Shown in pieces: positions 1 to 4,863 of a DNA stretch of 6,172 nt. The stretch is from an uncultured Coprococcus sp. (GTDB lineage Bacteria > Bacillota > Clostridia > Lachnospirales > Lachnospiraceae): NCBI GenBank assembly GCA_900557435.1, contig USSH01000155.1, positions 1-6,172 of the forward strand, written 5' to 3'. The first letter of the stretch is position 1, and every line of letters starts with the position of its first letter. The notes beneath the pieces are model-generated. The model worked only from the letters and a program-made list of their open reading frames with translations. It made no database searches and was not told where the DNA came from. The position numbers were made by a program, and so were the translations under genes.

Positions 1-35
1 GAAGGCTAACCGCCTACCGAATAGGGTAGCACCGG
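1..35 (-). other. Structured 5' leader of an off-window transcript
   Basis: This stretch would be the first ~35 nt of RNA made from the minus-strand promoter at 41-69. Read on the minus strand it holds CTACC, a 6-nt loop CTATTC and GGTAG, a clean 5-bp hairpin. It is followed by GGTTAGC, which can instead pair with the upstream GCTACC with one bulged T. Two mutually exclusive folds this near a start site suggest a structured leader or the 5' end of a small RNA, but the sequence ends at the window edge. I do not recognise the family. No coding start is visible in it. Confidence 0.35.
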
Positions 36-40
36 AATCT

Positions 41-69
41 ATTATATCATTGTTGAAAATAGTAAACAA
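41..69 (-). promoter_or_regulatory. Sigma-A-type promoter reading off the left edge
   Basis: On the minus strand a TTGTTT -35 (64-69) and a perfect TATAAT -10 (41-46) are separated by exactly 17 bp (47-63). Transcription would start near position 34 and leave the window, so its target is not visible. It lies about 130 bp beyond the end of the TraX-like gene on the same strand and probably serves the next gene or RNA to the left. A perfect 20-bp palindrome is centred about 60 bp upstream of the predicted start. Confidence 0.6.
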
Positions 70-83
70 GAAACACTTTGGAT

Positions 84-103
84 ACATTCTTGTACAAGAA
101 TGT
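84..103. other. Perfect 20-bp palindrome, possible operator
   Basis: Each 10-base half-site is ACATTCTTGT and the whole is identical to its reverse complement, with TTGTACAA at the centre. Neither strand has a T-tract immediately after it, so it is a poor intrinsic terminator. Its centre (about 93.5) is roughly 60 bp upstream of the start predicted for the promoter at 41-69, a typical position for a dimeric activator. This suggests a regulator binding site, but the regulator is unknown. A second short palindrome, TGATATCA, follows at 104-111. Confidence 0.5.
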
Positions 104-124
104 TGATATCATATAAATGAATTT

Positions 125-144
125 GGGGAATTCCCCTTTTGTTT
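125..144 (+). terminator. GGGG/CCCC hairpin with plus-strand T-run
   Basis: GGGGAATTCCCC at 125-136 forms a 4-bp GC stem with an AATT loop and is followed on the plus strand by TTTTGTTT. This resembles a short intrinsic terminator, but no plus-strand gene ends nearby. On the minus strand, where the TraX-like gene ends at 198, the trailing sequence is AAATTCATTTA, a weak U-tract. It may be a modest terminator of that gene or simply a palindrome. Confidence 0.3.
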
Positions 145-197
145 GACTATCAAAAAATCTCATACTTTTCAAAATTACCCTTGAGTCATGCACTTTT

Positions 198-947
198 TCA
201 TTTTAGGCATATAAGCCATATGATAAGCAAGTGCGCCGGGTAGAACGCGTAAAACACGTATTTAAGGTTCAATCTCCCGCGCTTTCCATTGTACATATTT
301 ATCGGGATGAGCGCCGGCAGTGCATACAACTGTCTCATTCCAAGGCATAGCACATACGTGATCGCACTTATTATGATCGCCTCTATATTCTGTCTGAGTC
401 TGAAGTACGATATTTTACCATCCGTATCTCCATCTGCTGGCAGCTCTGTCCGCCTTTCTTTCTCGCACCAGTAAAATACAAGTATCACGCCAACCCCTGC
501 CATTCCGTAATCGAATCTCAGAAACTCAGCGATCAGTGCAGCAGCAATTGCTATCTCCACACGCCATGCTCCAAGCCGGCCGCAGCTCTCCATGGAATAT
601 ATAACGAACAGACCGACCGACAGTGTGAAGAATACATTCTGAGCTCCCGGATACCACAACCTGTCATGTATCGCAAGGTCAAACGGAATCTCCGATATCA
701 GCGCAAATGTCGCCATTCTCATAAAATATTTCCTTATGTCTGACGTATGCATAAATCCCTGCACTACCAGAAAGGCAAATATTGGAAATGCAAGGCGTCC
801 CACAGCCCGCATGTATCGGTCATTGTTCATGAGTACAAGCCCCACGTGATCTATAAGCATACATATACAAGCTATGATCTTCAGTGCATTTGATGAAAGG
901 ATTTTCATGCCTGTATATTTTTGGTCAGCTGTCAGATTTCTCTCCAC
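198..947 (-). CDS. TraX-family integral membrane protein
   Basis: A 249-residue polytopic membrane protein with the hallmarks of the TraX family. These are LKII..xMLIDHVG near residues 22-36, GRLAFPIFAFLVVQGF at 50-65, ALISEIPFDLAI at 82-93, QNVFFTL at 103-109, DYGMAGV at 146-152, and a C-terminal block with YNGKRG (219-224) followed by YAFYPAHLLIIW (233-244). About seven or eight hydrophobic segments are visible; a short polar insert lies at about 161-182. The namesake F-plasmid TraX N-acetylates pilin. Chromosomal Firmicutes homologues are common and their substrate is unknown, so acetylation of a surface molecule is only a guess. The start is GTG at 945-947, preceded by AAGGAG with a 5-nt gap; the ATG one base upstream is out of frame. 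An internal ATG at residue 14 has no comparable ribosome binding site. The gene stands alone. I saw no clear promoter, but a 14-bp palindrome sits just before its ribosome binding site. Confidence 0.9.
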   Translation of the reverse strand: MERNLTADQKYTGMKILSSNALKIIACICMLIDHVGLVLMNNDRYMRAVGRLAFPIFAFLVVQGFMHTSDIRKYFMRMATFALISEIPFDLAIHDRLWYPGAQNVFFTLSVGLFVIYSMESCGRLGAWRVEIAIAAALIAEFLRFDYGMAGVGVILVFYWCEKERRTELPADGDTDGKISYFRLRQNIEAIIISAITYVLCLGMRQLYALPALIPINMYNGKRGRLNLKYVFYAFYPAHLLIIWLICLK

Positions 948-962
948 ATTTTCTCCTTATCT

Positions 963-976
963 ATGTCATATGACAT
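963..976. other. 14-bp palindrome before the TraX-like gene
   Basis: ATGTCATATGACAT is a perfect inverted repeat about 16 bp upstream of the GTG start and immediately before the AAGGAG ribosome binding site. It lies in the expected promoter/leader zone of the TraX-family gene, so it could be an operator or a small leader hairpin that affects ribosome access. No convincing -35/-10 pair was found around it. The remaining bases up to the HIT terminator (977-1062) show nothing else I can name. Confidence 0.35.
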
Positions 977-1062
977 TCACGCATAATTGTGTTTCGTCAC
1001 ATTGAATCGCCCACCAGGGCATCTCCAAATCATAATCCCCGACCTGTCGCCCATTCATATCT

Positions 1063-1100
1063 AAAAAAACAGCACATGACTTTCTGTTTATCATGTGCTG
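1063..1100 (-). terminator. Intrinsic terminator of the HIT gene
   Basis: On the minus strand, 38 nt after the HIT stop codon, CAGCACATGA (91-100 of the 1000s) pairs perfectly with TCATGTGCTG (1070-1079) across an 11-nt loop. Seven T residues follow at 1063-1069. A 10-bp stem plus a run of seven T is a textbook Rho-independent terminator. The plus strand has no T-tract after the stem, so it acts in one direction. The AGCACATGA stem core recurs in the terminator at 3236-3331. Confidence 0.9.
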
Positions 1101-1137
1101 CTCTTCTCACAAAACTTATATATCTATCTGTAATCGT

Positions 1138-1554
1138 CTAGATTCTCTTTCTGAGCGCCTTAGACAATGTAGACAGCTCCTCTGTGTCTGCTTTGCCAGG
1201 TATCCATGTCATAGTCACATTGTCCTTGATATATCTTGGGACAAGGTGCATATGAAAGTGAAATACTGTCTGACCTGCTGCTTCTCCGTTATTCTGTAAT
1301 ATATTCAAACCGTCCGGATTCAGCTCTGCCTTCTGAGCCTTTGCAACCTCCGTAGCAATAGTAAATATCTTAGCTGCTGTCTCAGCATCTATACTATATA
1401 TATCATCAAAATGTTCTTTAGGAATTATGAGCGCATGTCCTTTATTCGCAGGATTCACATCAAGGATAACTCTGCACACACTGTCTTCGTATACAGTTGC
1501 TGATGGAATCTCACCATTGGCTATCTTACAAAAAATACAATCATCTTTGTTCAT
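1138..1554 (-). CDS. HIT-family nucleotide-binding protein (Hit/HinT-like)
   Basis: A 138-residue protein of the histidine-triad superfamily, close to the usual size of bacterial Hit/HinT proteins. These are cytosolic hydrolases or transferases acting on nucleoside phosphoramidates or related nucleotides. The active-site motif HxHxHxx is intact as HFHMHLV (H99, H101, H103). The N-terminus has CIFCKI with C6 and C9, which together with H48 (PKEHF) and H99 may hold the structural zinc seen in the Bacillus Hit branch. NPANKGHALIIPKEH (34-48) and LNILQNNGEAAGQTVFHFHMH (83-103) are the family's characteristic blocks. The ATG at 1552-1554 has a strong AGGAGG (1565-1570) 10 nt upstream. It has its own promoter (1585-1613) and terminator (1063-1100), so it is probably monocistronic and divergent from metK. 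The physiological substrate cannot be told from sequence. Confidence 0.93.
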   Translation of the reverse strand: MNKDDCIFCKIANGEIPSATVYEDSVCRVILDVNPANKGHALIIPKEHFDDIYSIDAETAAKIFTIATEVAKAQKAELNPDGLNILQNNGEAAGQTVFHFHMHLVPRYIKDNVTMTWIPGKADTEELSTLSKALRKRI

Positions 1555-1584
1555 AAAAGTTCTACCTCCTCATCGCCTTTTTCC

Positions 1585-1613
1585 ATTGTAACCCATGTGA
1601 CAAAAATTTACAA
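1585..1613 (-). promoter_or_regulatory. Promoter of the HIT gene
   Basis: On the minus strand a TTGTAA -35 (1608-1613) and a TACAAT -10 (1585-1590) are spaced by 17 bp (1591-1607). Transcription would start near 1578, giving a leader of roughly 25 nt that contains the AGGAGG ribosome binding site. Position and spacing fit a sigma-A-type promoter for the gene ending at 1138. Confidence 0.65.
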
Positions 1614-1625
1614 GTATGAAAGAGA

Positions 1626-1666
1626 TTCGCTGATTAGGTTCGCTGATTAGGCTTTCGCTAATTAGG
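1626..1666. repeat. Three 13-bp direct repeats in the divergent control region
   Basis: TTCGCTGATTAGG occurs at 1626-1638 and directly again at 1639-1651. A third copy, TTCGCTAATTAGG, with one G-to-A change, follows after CT at 1654-1666. The third copy contains the perfect palindrome CTAATTAG (1658-1665). The array sits between the HIT promoter and the probable metK promoter, about 12 bp beyond the HIT -35 and 20 bp before the metK -35. It could be a set of binding sites or simply slippage-derived repeats. Confidence 0.6.
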
Positions 1667-1686
1667 CATATATGGGAAAATAACTG

Positions 1687-1715
1687 TTGACTATTGTGCT
1701 TTGATGATATAGAGT
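1687..1715 (+). promoter_or_regulatory. Probable metK promoter (weak match)
   Basis: TTGACT at 1687-1692 is a good -35 (five of six consensus bases). The -10 is less clear: TAGAGT at 1710-1715 with 17-bp spacing, or TATAGA at 1708-1713 with 15-bp spacing. Either would start RNA near 1720, ahead of the riboswitch P1 helix at 1747, as required. TATAAA at 1728-1733 lacks a properly spaced -35. Confidence 0.4.
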
Positions 1716-1746
1716 AATGATTGCATTTATAAATATTAGAAAAACG

Positions 1747-1893
1747 CTCTTATTCAGAATGGTGGAGTCATAAGGGACTGAGAAGCCATGGCAACCCCGA
1801 TCCAGAACATCGGAAGGTGCCGACCTGAGCGACACGGAGTAAAGCATGACGTACGTATGGCGTGCTGAGTGATCCGTGTTCGAACAATGAGAG
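1747..1893 (+). promoter_or_regulatory. SAM-I (S-box) riboswitch aptamer upstream of metK
   Basis: The conserved S-box core is present in order: CTTATTCAGA, GGTGGAG, a GAAGCC block, GGCAACC, GGAAGGTGCC and a closing ATGAGAG. By hand folding, P1 pairs CTCTTA (1747-1752) with TGAGAG (1888-1893). P2 has a TGG/CCA base and an apical GTC/GAC stem with loop ATAAGG. P3 is CCGAT/ATCGG (about 1797-1813), extended from GCAACC/GGTGC. P4 is a long arm, ACACGGA-type strand at about 1830-1838 against TCCGTGTTCG (1873-1882), capped by AGCATG/CGTGCT. The aptamer binds S-adenosylmethionine and, through the terminator at 1911-1938, should shut down synthesis of the enzyme that makes it. Loop-to-J3/4 pseudoknot pairing appears limited to GG/CC in my reading. 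Location before metK is the classic arrangement. Confidence 0.9.
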
Positions 1894-1910
1894 GCTTGAC
1901 ACAGACGATC

Positions 1911-1938
1911 AAACCGCTCATATGAAGCGGTTTTTCTT
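1911..1938 (+). terminator. Riboswitch expression-platform terminator
   Basis: AAACCGCT (1911-1918) pairs with AGCGGTTT (1926-1933) around a 7-nt loop and is followed by a T-rich tract (TTTTTCTT from 1931). A competing antiterminator is visible: GAGAGG (1889-1894), the 3' strand of P1, can pair with CCGCTC (1914-1919) with one mismatch. SAM binding would hold P1, release the terminator and stop transcription before metK. This is the standard S-box OFF switch. Confidence 0.85.
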
Positions 1939-1973
1939 ATGTACAAAAAGAAAGGAAGTAGTAAAGGAAAAGT

Positions 1974-3161
1974 ATGGAAAGAAGATTATTTACATCGGAA
2001 TCAGTAACAGAAGGACATCCTGACAAAATCTGTGATCAGATATCAGATGCAGTGCTTGACGCGCTGATGGAGCAGGATCCAATGAGCCGTGTTGCATGTG
2101 AGACATCCATCACAACAGGTCTTGTACTTGTCATGGGAGAGATCACAACCAACGCATACGTGGATATCCAGAAGATAGTGCGTGAGACGATCAGAGAGAT
2201 CGGATACGACAGAGCAAAGTATGGATTTGACTGTGATACATGCGGAGTTATCACAGCAATAGACGAGCAGTCATCAGATATCGCCATGGGAGTTGACAAG
2301 GCTCTTGAGGCAAAAGAGCACATTATGAGTGAGGATGATATAGAGGCTATAGGCGCTGGAGATCAGGGAATGATGTTCGGATTTGCCACAAATGAAACTC
2401 CGGAATACATGCCATACCCGATAGCTCTTGCACACAAGCTGGCGAGAAAGCTCACAGAGGTTAGAAAGAACGGAACACTCCCATATCTCAGACCTGATGG
2501 AAAGACACAGGTTACAGTTGAGTATGATGAGAATGACAAGCCGGTAAGACTTGATGCAGTGGTACTCTCAACACAGCACGGAGAGGAAGTCAGCCAGGAG
2601 CAGATACATGCTGATGTTAAGAAGTATATATTTGATGAGGTCCTTCCACAGGAGCTCGTAGACGAGAATACCAAGTTCTTCATCAACCCAACAGGAAGAT
2701 TTGTAATAGGCGGACCAAATGGAGACAGTGGTCTTACAGGACGTAAGATCATCGTGGACACATACGGCGGATATGCCCGTCACGGCGGCGGTGCATTCTC
2801 AGGCAAGGACTGTACCAAGGTTGACCGTTCAGCAGCTTATGCGGCTCGTTACGTTGCCAAGAACATCGTTGCTGCAGGCCTGGCAGACAAGTGTGAGATA
2901 CAGCTCTCATATGCCATAGGTGTTGCAAGGCCTACATCCATCATGGTAGATACATTTGGAACAGGAAAGCTTTCAGATGAGAAGCTTGTGGAGATCATCA
3001 GAGAGAATTTTGATCTCAGACCAGCCGGCATCATCAGGACGCTTGATCTTAGAAGACCGATCTACAAGCAGACGGCTGCTTATGGCCACTTTGGAAGAAC
3101 AGACATTGACCTTCCATGGGAGAAGCTTGACAAAGTTGATGCGCTTAAGGCAAATCTCTAA
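1974..3161 (+). CDS. metK: S-adenosylmethionine synthetase
   Basis: This 395-residue cytosolic enzyme makes S-adenosylmethionine from methionine and ATP, releasing phosphate and pyrophosphate. It supplies the cell's methyl donor. Length and sequence match the full-length bacterial family. Visible signatures are GHPDK (14-18) near the N-terminus, [12 protein letters not shown] (127-138, the first family signature, ATP-binding), [13 protein letters not shown] (246-258) and GGGAFSGKD (271-279, the second signature, phosphate-binding loop). Catalytic and metal-binding residues such as H15, D17 and K18 are present, and I see no frameshift or truncation. The ATG at 1974 has AAAGGA 5 nt upstream, with a further AAGGAAG at about 1953. 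It is alone on the plus strand between the riboswitch and a convergent terminator cluster, so it appears monocistronic. Expression should be repressed by SAM through the upstream riboswitch. Confidence 0.99.
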   Translation: MERRLFTSESVTEGHPDKICDQISDAVLDALMEQDPMSRVACETSITTGLVLVMGEITTNAYVDIQKIVRETIREIGYDRAKYGFDCDTCGVITAIDEQSSDIAMGVDKALEAKEHIMSEDDIEAIGAGDQGMMFGFATNETPEYMPYPIALAHKLARKLTEVRKNGTLPYLRPDGKTQVTVEYDENDKPVRLDAVVLSTQHGEEVSQEQIHADVKKYIFDEVLPQELVDENTKFFINPTGRFVIGGPNGDSGLTGRKIIVDTYGGYARHGGGAFSGKDCTKVDRSAAYAARYVAKNIVAAGLADKCEIQLSYAIGVARPTSIMVDTFGTGKLSDEKLVEIIRENFDLRPAGIIRTLDLRRPIYKQTAAYGHFGRTDIDLPWEKLDKVDALKANL

Positions 3162-3181
3162 AAATCGTAATCAAAATTGTA

Positions 3182-3220
3182 GACGCACAGACCGCGATCT
3201 CTAAACATAGACTGTGCGTC
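3182..3220. other. Hairpin just after metK
   Basis: GACGCACAG (3182-3190) and CTGTGCGTC (3212-3220) form a perfect 9-bp stem with a 21-nt loop, starting 20 nt after the metK stop. No T-tract follows on the plus strand. On the minus strand the following bases read TACAATTTTGA, a weak U-tract. It may stabilise the 3' end of the metK message or act as a secondary terminator for the minus-strand operon. Confidence 0.45.
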
Positions 3221-3235
3221 AGATTAGAAACGAAT

Positions 3236-3331
3236 ATATAAAATAAAAGCACATGATGCGATTCGGGCATGAGACTTTACGAAATATATTTCAAAGTCGA
3301 TCCATGAATCGTGTCATGTGCTTTTGCTTTT
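3236..3331. terminator. Long bidirectional terminator between convergent genes
   Basis: AAAAGCACATGA (3245-3256) pairs with TCATGTGCTTTT (3314-3325). The stem continues through two G-T pairs and CGATTC/GAATCG (3259-3264 with 3306-3311), then after an irregular part through GACTTT/AAAGTC (3273-3278 with 3293-3298). The tip contains the palindrome GAAATATATTTC (3281-3292). T-rich tails exist on both strands: CTTTTGCTTTT on the plus strand, and TTTTATTTTATAT on the minus strand. It lies between the convergent ends of metK and the cohesin-domain gene and probably ends both transcripts. Confidence 0.75.
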
Positions 3332-3337
3332 GCATTG

Positions 3338-3372
3338 ACTCCTGAAGGATTGTTTAAACAGGAGTAATTTTT
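3338..3372 (+). terminator. Second plus-strand terminator hairpin
   Basis: ACTCCTG (3338-3344) pairs with CAGGAGT (3359-3365), and the loop holds the palindrome TGTTTAAACA (3351-3360). AATTTTTG follows on the plus strand, so it can serve as a back-up terminator for metK read-through, protecting the minus-strand gene that ends at 3388 from antisense transcription. The minus strand lacks a T-run after the stem. Confidence 0.55.
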
Positions 3373-3387
3373 GTATTAGTTATTATA

Positions 3388-4836
3388 TCAGTTTTTATAT
3401 TTCTTTGCTGATTCCAGAACAGCGTCTATCTCGTCGAGAGATGCCTGAATCTTGCGATCTCGATCCGTATCTTCAGCCACGTCAAATGCTGAGTCGATCA
3501 CGTCATTAGAGTCTTCAGTCTTTTCTGGCTGTGATGAGTCTTTGCAGGTATCCTGACCGCCATCGTTCATGTCATCAAATGCAGAATCATCGTAATCATC
3601 AGTGTGGATGTAATCATCTTCATCAGGAGAGACCTGATTGTCATAGTCGGAGTCAGCGTAACTTTCATGTGTATCCTCATCAGGGAAGAGCGCCTTGTTG
3701 TTGATCGTTGGTATAACATTGCTAGGAGCTGACATTCTGATGTGTTCCGCACCGGAGTTTTCTTTGGCTGATCTCTGGCTTTCAGAGGCCTTAGAAGATT
3801 CATCCTTTGCTTTATTCTTTGCGGTTTTACTTGCTTCCTCTTTTTTGTCTATGTTTTTCTTTAGTCTGTCGATCTGTGACTCGTAGTCAGCGATCATTCC
3901 CTTGAGTGAAACAGCAAGTATGATGATAATAACGACCAGAACTACAAGTACGATTATAGCAATTAACATTATGATAAATTTATTTTGACTGATAAAGCTT
4001 GAGAGAGAGTCTGTTTCACTGCTTTCCAGTAAATCTGTTGCATCCAGAAAGGTGCCTTCCTGTGTATTGAAATAATACCAGCCCTGATGTCCGCCGGTGT
4101 TTGCAGCATATAATAGTACAGTGTTGCCGTCGGTTCCTTTCATATAAGCTTTGATATCGGTATCGTTGAGTTTGATCTTTACAGGAAGAAATGCTGAAGG
4201 AACATCAACTGCTGCAGGTTTTTCGAGAACATAATAAGTGTTGCTGCTTGAATGCACACTTACAAGAGTGTTGTCAGGTATATTGCTGCTTTCAGTGAGA
4301 GTTCCCACTTCATCCTCCAAGTTAACCGTGTCTGGCTCGTCAGGCTGGTTGGCGGAAAGAGCTTCCTCTGTGGAACTTTCGCTTTCTGTTGTGGCAGTTT
4401 CGCTTATGTTGATTGAATTGTATGCGGGTGTCATGCTGATAGCCTCTCCGGTATCGGAGAGAACTTCGGTGGCGGATGTCTCAATGCTGGCTGTTCCGCT
4501 GGCCAGTGTCTGGAATGTGAAGGTTGCTGTCAGAGAGCTTCCGGTTCCACTGTAGCTTAATATACCTTCATCTTCCTGAACTCCGCCGGTTACAGGCTTT
4601 AAAAGTGATGAATCATATCGGATCTCATAACTGTAATTTGAAATTGCCTGATTGCCTGCGGCAATTTCAACAGTGATGTCAAATGTTTCACCGATGCCCA
4701 CACTGGATGATGGTACATTGACATTAAAAGTAACGGATGTGGCAAAAGCAGTGTAACATAGCATGATAGCTATACATATGAAAGTTAATAATGCTGTCGT
4801 AAATGATTTTATACGTTTGGTTGTTGTTGTCATCAT
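3388..4836 (-). CDS. Cohesin-domain single-pass membrane protein with acidic cytoplasmic tail
   Basis: A 482-residue protein, complete. Residues 1-32 are a signal peptide (lysine/arginine, hydrophobic core, A-F-A before the likely cut). Residues 33-145 look like a cohesin/type-I carbohydrate-scaffold fold: VGIGETFDITVEI, YSYEIRYDSSLLKPV, a glycine-rich strand and ATFTFQTLASGTASI. A Glu/Ser/Thr-rich linker follows (about 146-184), then a second extracellular region (about 185-270) containing HQGWYYFNTQEGTF that I cannot name. A 25-residue hydrophobic segment (286-311) spans the membrane, followed by a charged, coiled-coil-like stretch (about 316-350). The tail is very rich in Asp/Glu (385-460) and ends in a predicted helix (461-482); DSAFD occurs twice (417-421, 448-452). 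The outside-then-inside order implies a surface domain tethered to a cytoplasmic acidic arm. Cohesins normally bind dockerins, but no dockerin is in view. It follows the glucosaminidase by 26 nt. Function is inferred only. Confidence 0.8.
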   Translation of the reverse strand: MMTTTTKRIKSFTTALLTFICIAIMLCYTAFATSVTFNVNVPSSSVGIGETFDITVEIAAGNQAISNYSYEIRYDSSLLKPVTGGVQEDEGILSYSGTGSSLTATFTFQTLASGTASIETSATEVLSDTGEAISMTPAYNSINISETATTESESSTEEALSANQPDEPDTVNLEDEVGTLTESSNIPDNTLVSVHSSSNTYYVLEKPAAVDVPSAFLPVKIKLNDTDIKAYMKGTDGNTVLLYAANTGGHQGWYYFNTQEGTFLDATDLLESSETDSLSSFISQNKFIIMLIAIIVLVVLVVIIIILAVSLKGMIADYESQIDRLKKNIDKKEEASKTAKNKAKDESSKASESQRSAKENSGAEHIRMSAPSNVIPTINNKALFPDEDTHESYADSDYDNQVSPDEDDYIHTDDYDDSAFDDMNDGGQDTCKDSSQPEKTEDSNDVIDSAFDVAEDTDRDRKIQASLDEIDAVLESAKKYKN

Positions 4837-4843
4837 AATTATA

Positions 4844-4863
4844 CGGTTTTACCGATTCCTCCT
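4844..4863 (-). promoter_or_regulatory. Distant ribosome binding site with intervening hairpin
   Basis: The only good Shine-Dalgarno for the cohesin-domain gene is AGGAGG at 4858-4863, 21 nt before the ATG at 4834-4836, much farther than the usual 5-10 nt. Between them CGGT, AAA, ACCG (4844-4854) can form a small 4-bp hairpin, which would shorten the effective distance to about 10 nt. An in-frame stop lies at 4849-4851 and no ATG, GTG or TTG start lies between it and 4836. The AGGAGG overlaps the last base region of the upstream TGA (4863-4865), suggesting translational coupling. Confidence 0.6.

Noticed and set aside
90..117. Plus-strand promoter TTGTAC-16-TATAAA
   Set aside because: The -35 match is poor and overlaps the palindrome, and no plus-strand gene follows for more than 1.8 kb.
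198..947. TraX-family gene as evidence of a conjugative element
   Set aside because: Chromosomal TraX-family proteins are common in Firmicutes, and no relaxase, type IV secretion, integrase or attachment site is visible.
1093..1299. Plus-strand 68-codon frame overlapping the HIT gene and its terminator
   Set aside because: It is antisense to a clear HIT gene, begins inside a terminator stem and resembles no protein.
1626..1666. CRISPR-like array
   Set aside because: Repeats are only 13 bp, adjacent or 2 bp apart with no spacers, and no cas genes are present.
1662..1946. Minus-strand 94-codon open frame over the riboswitch
   Set aside because: It lies antisense to the SAM-I aptamer and terminator, has no ribosome binding site or recognisable protein features, and is explained by the RNA element.
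2363..2761. Minus-strand 132-codon frame inside metK
   Set aside because: Shadow of a highly conserved enzyme gene; no independent evidence of coding.
4238..4555. Plus-strand 105-codon frame opposite the cohesin-domain gene
   Set aside because: Its low-complexity Leu/Ser/Val-rich content is the mirror of the Glu/Ser/Thr-rich coding strand; no ribosome binding site.
3388..4836. Cellulosome component
   Set aside because: There is a single cohesin-like domain, no dockerin, no carbohydrate-binding module and no polysaccharide-degrading enzyme; the partner gene is a wall hydrolase.
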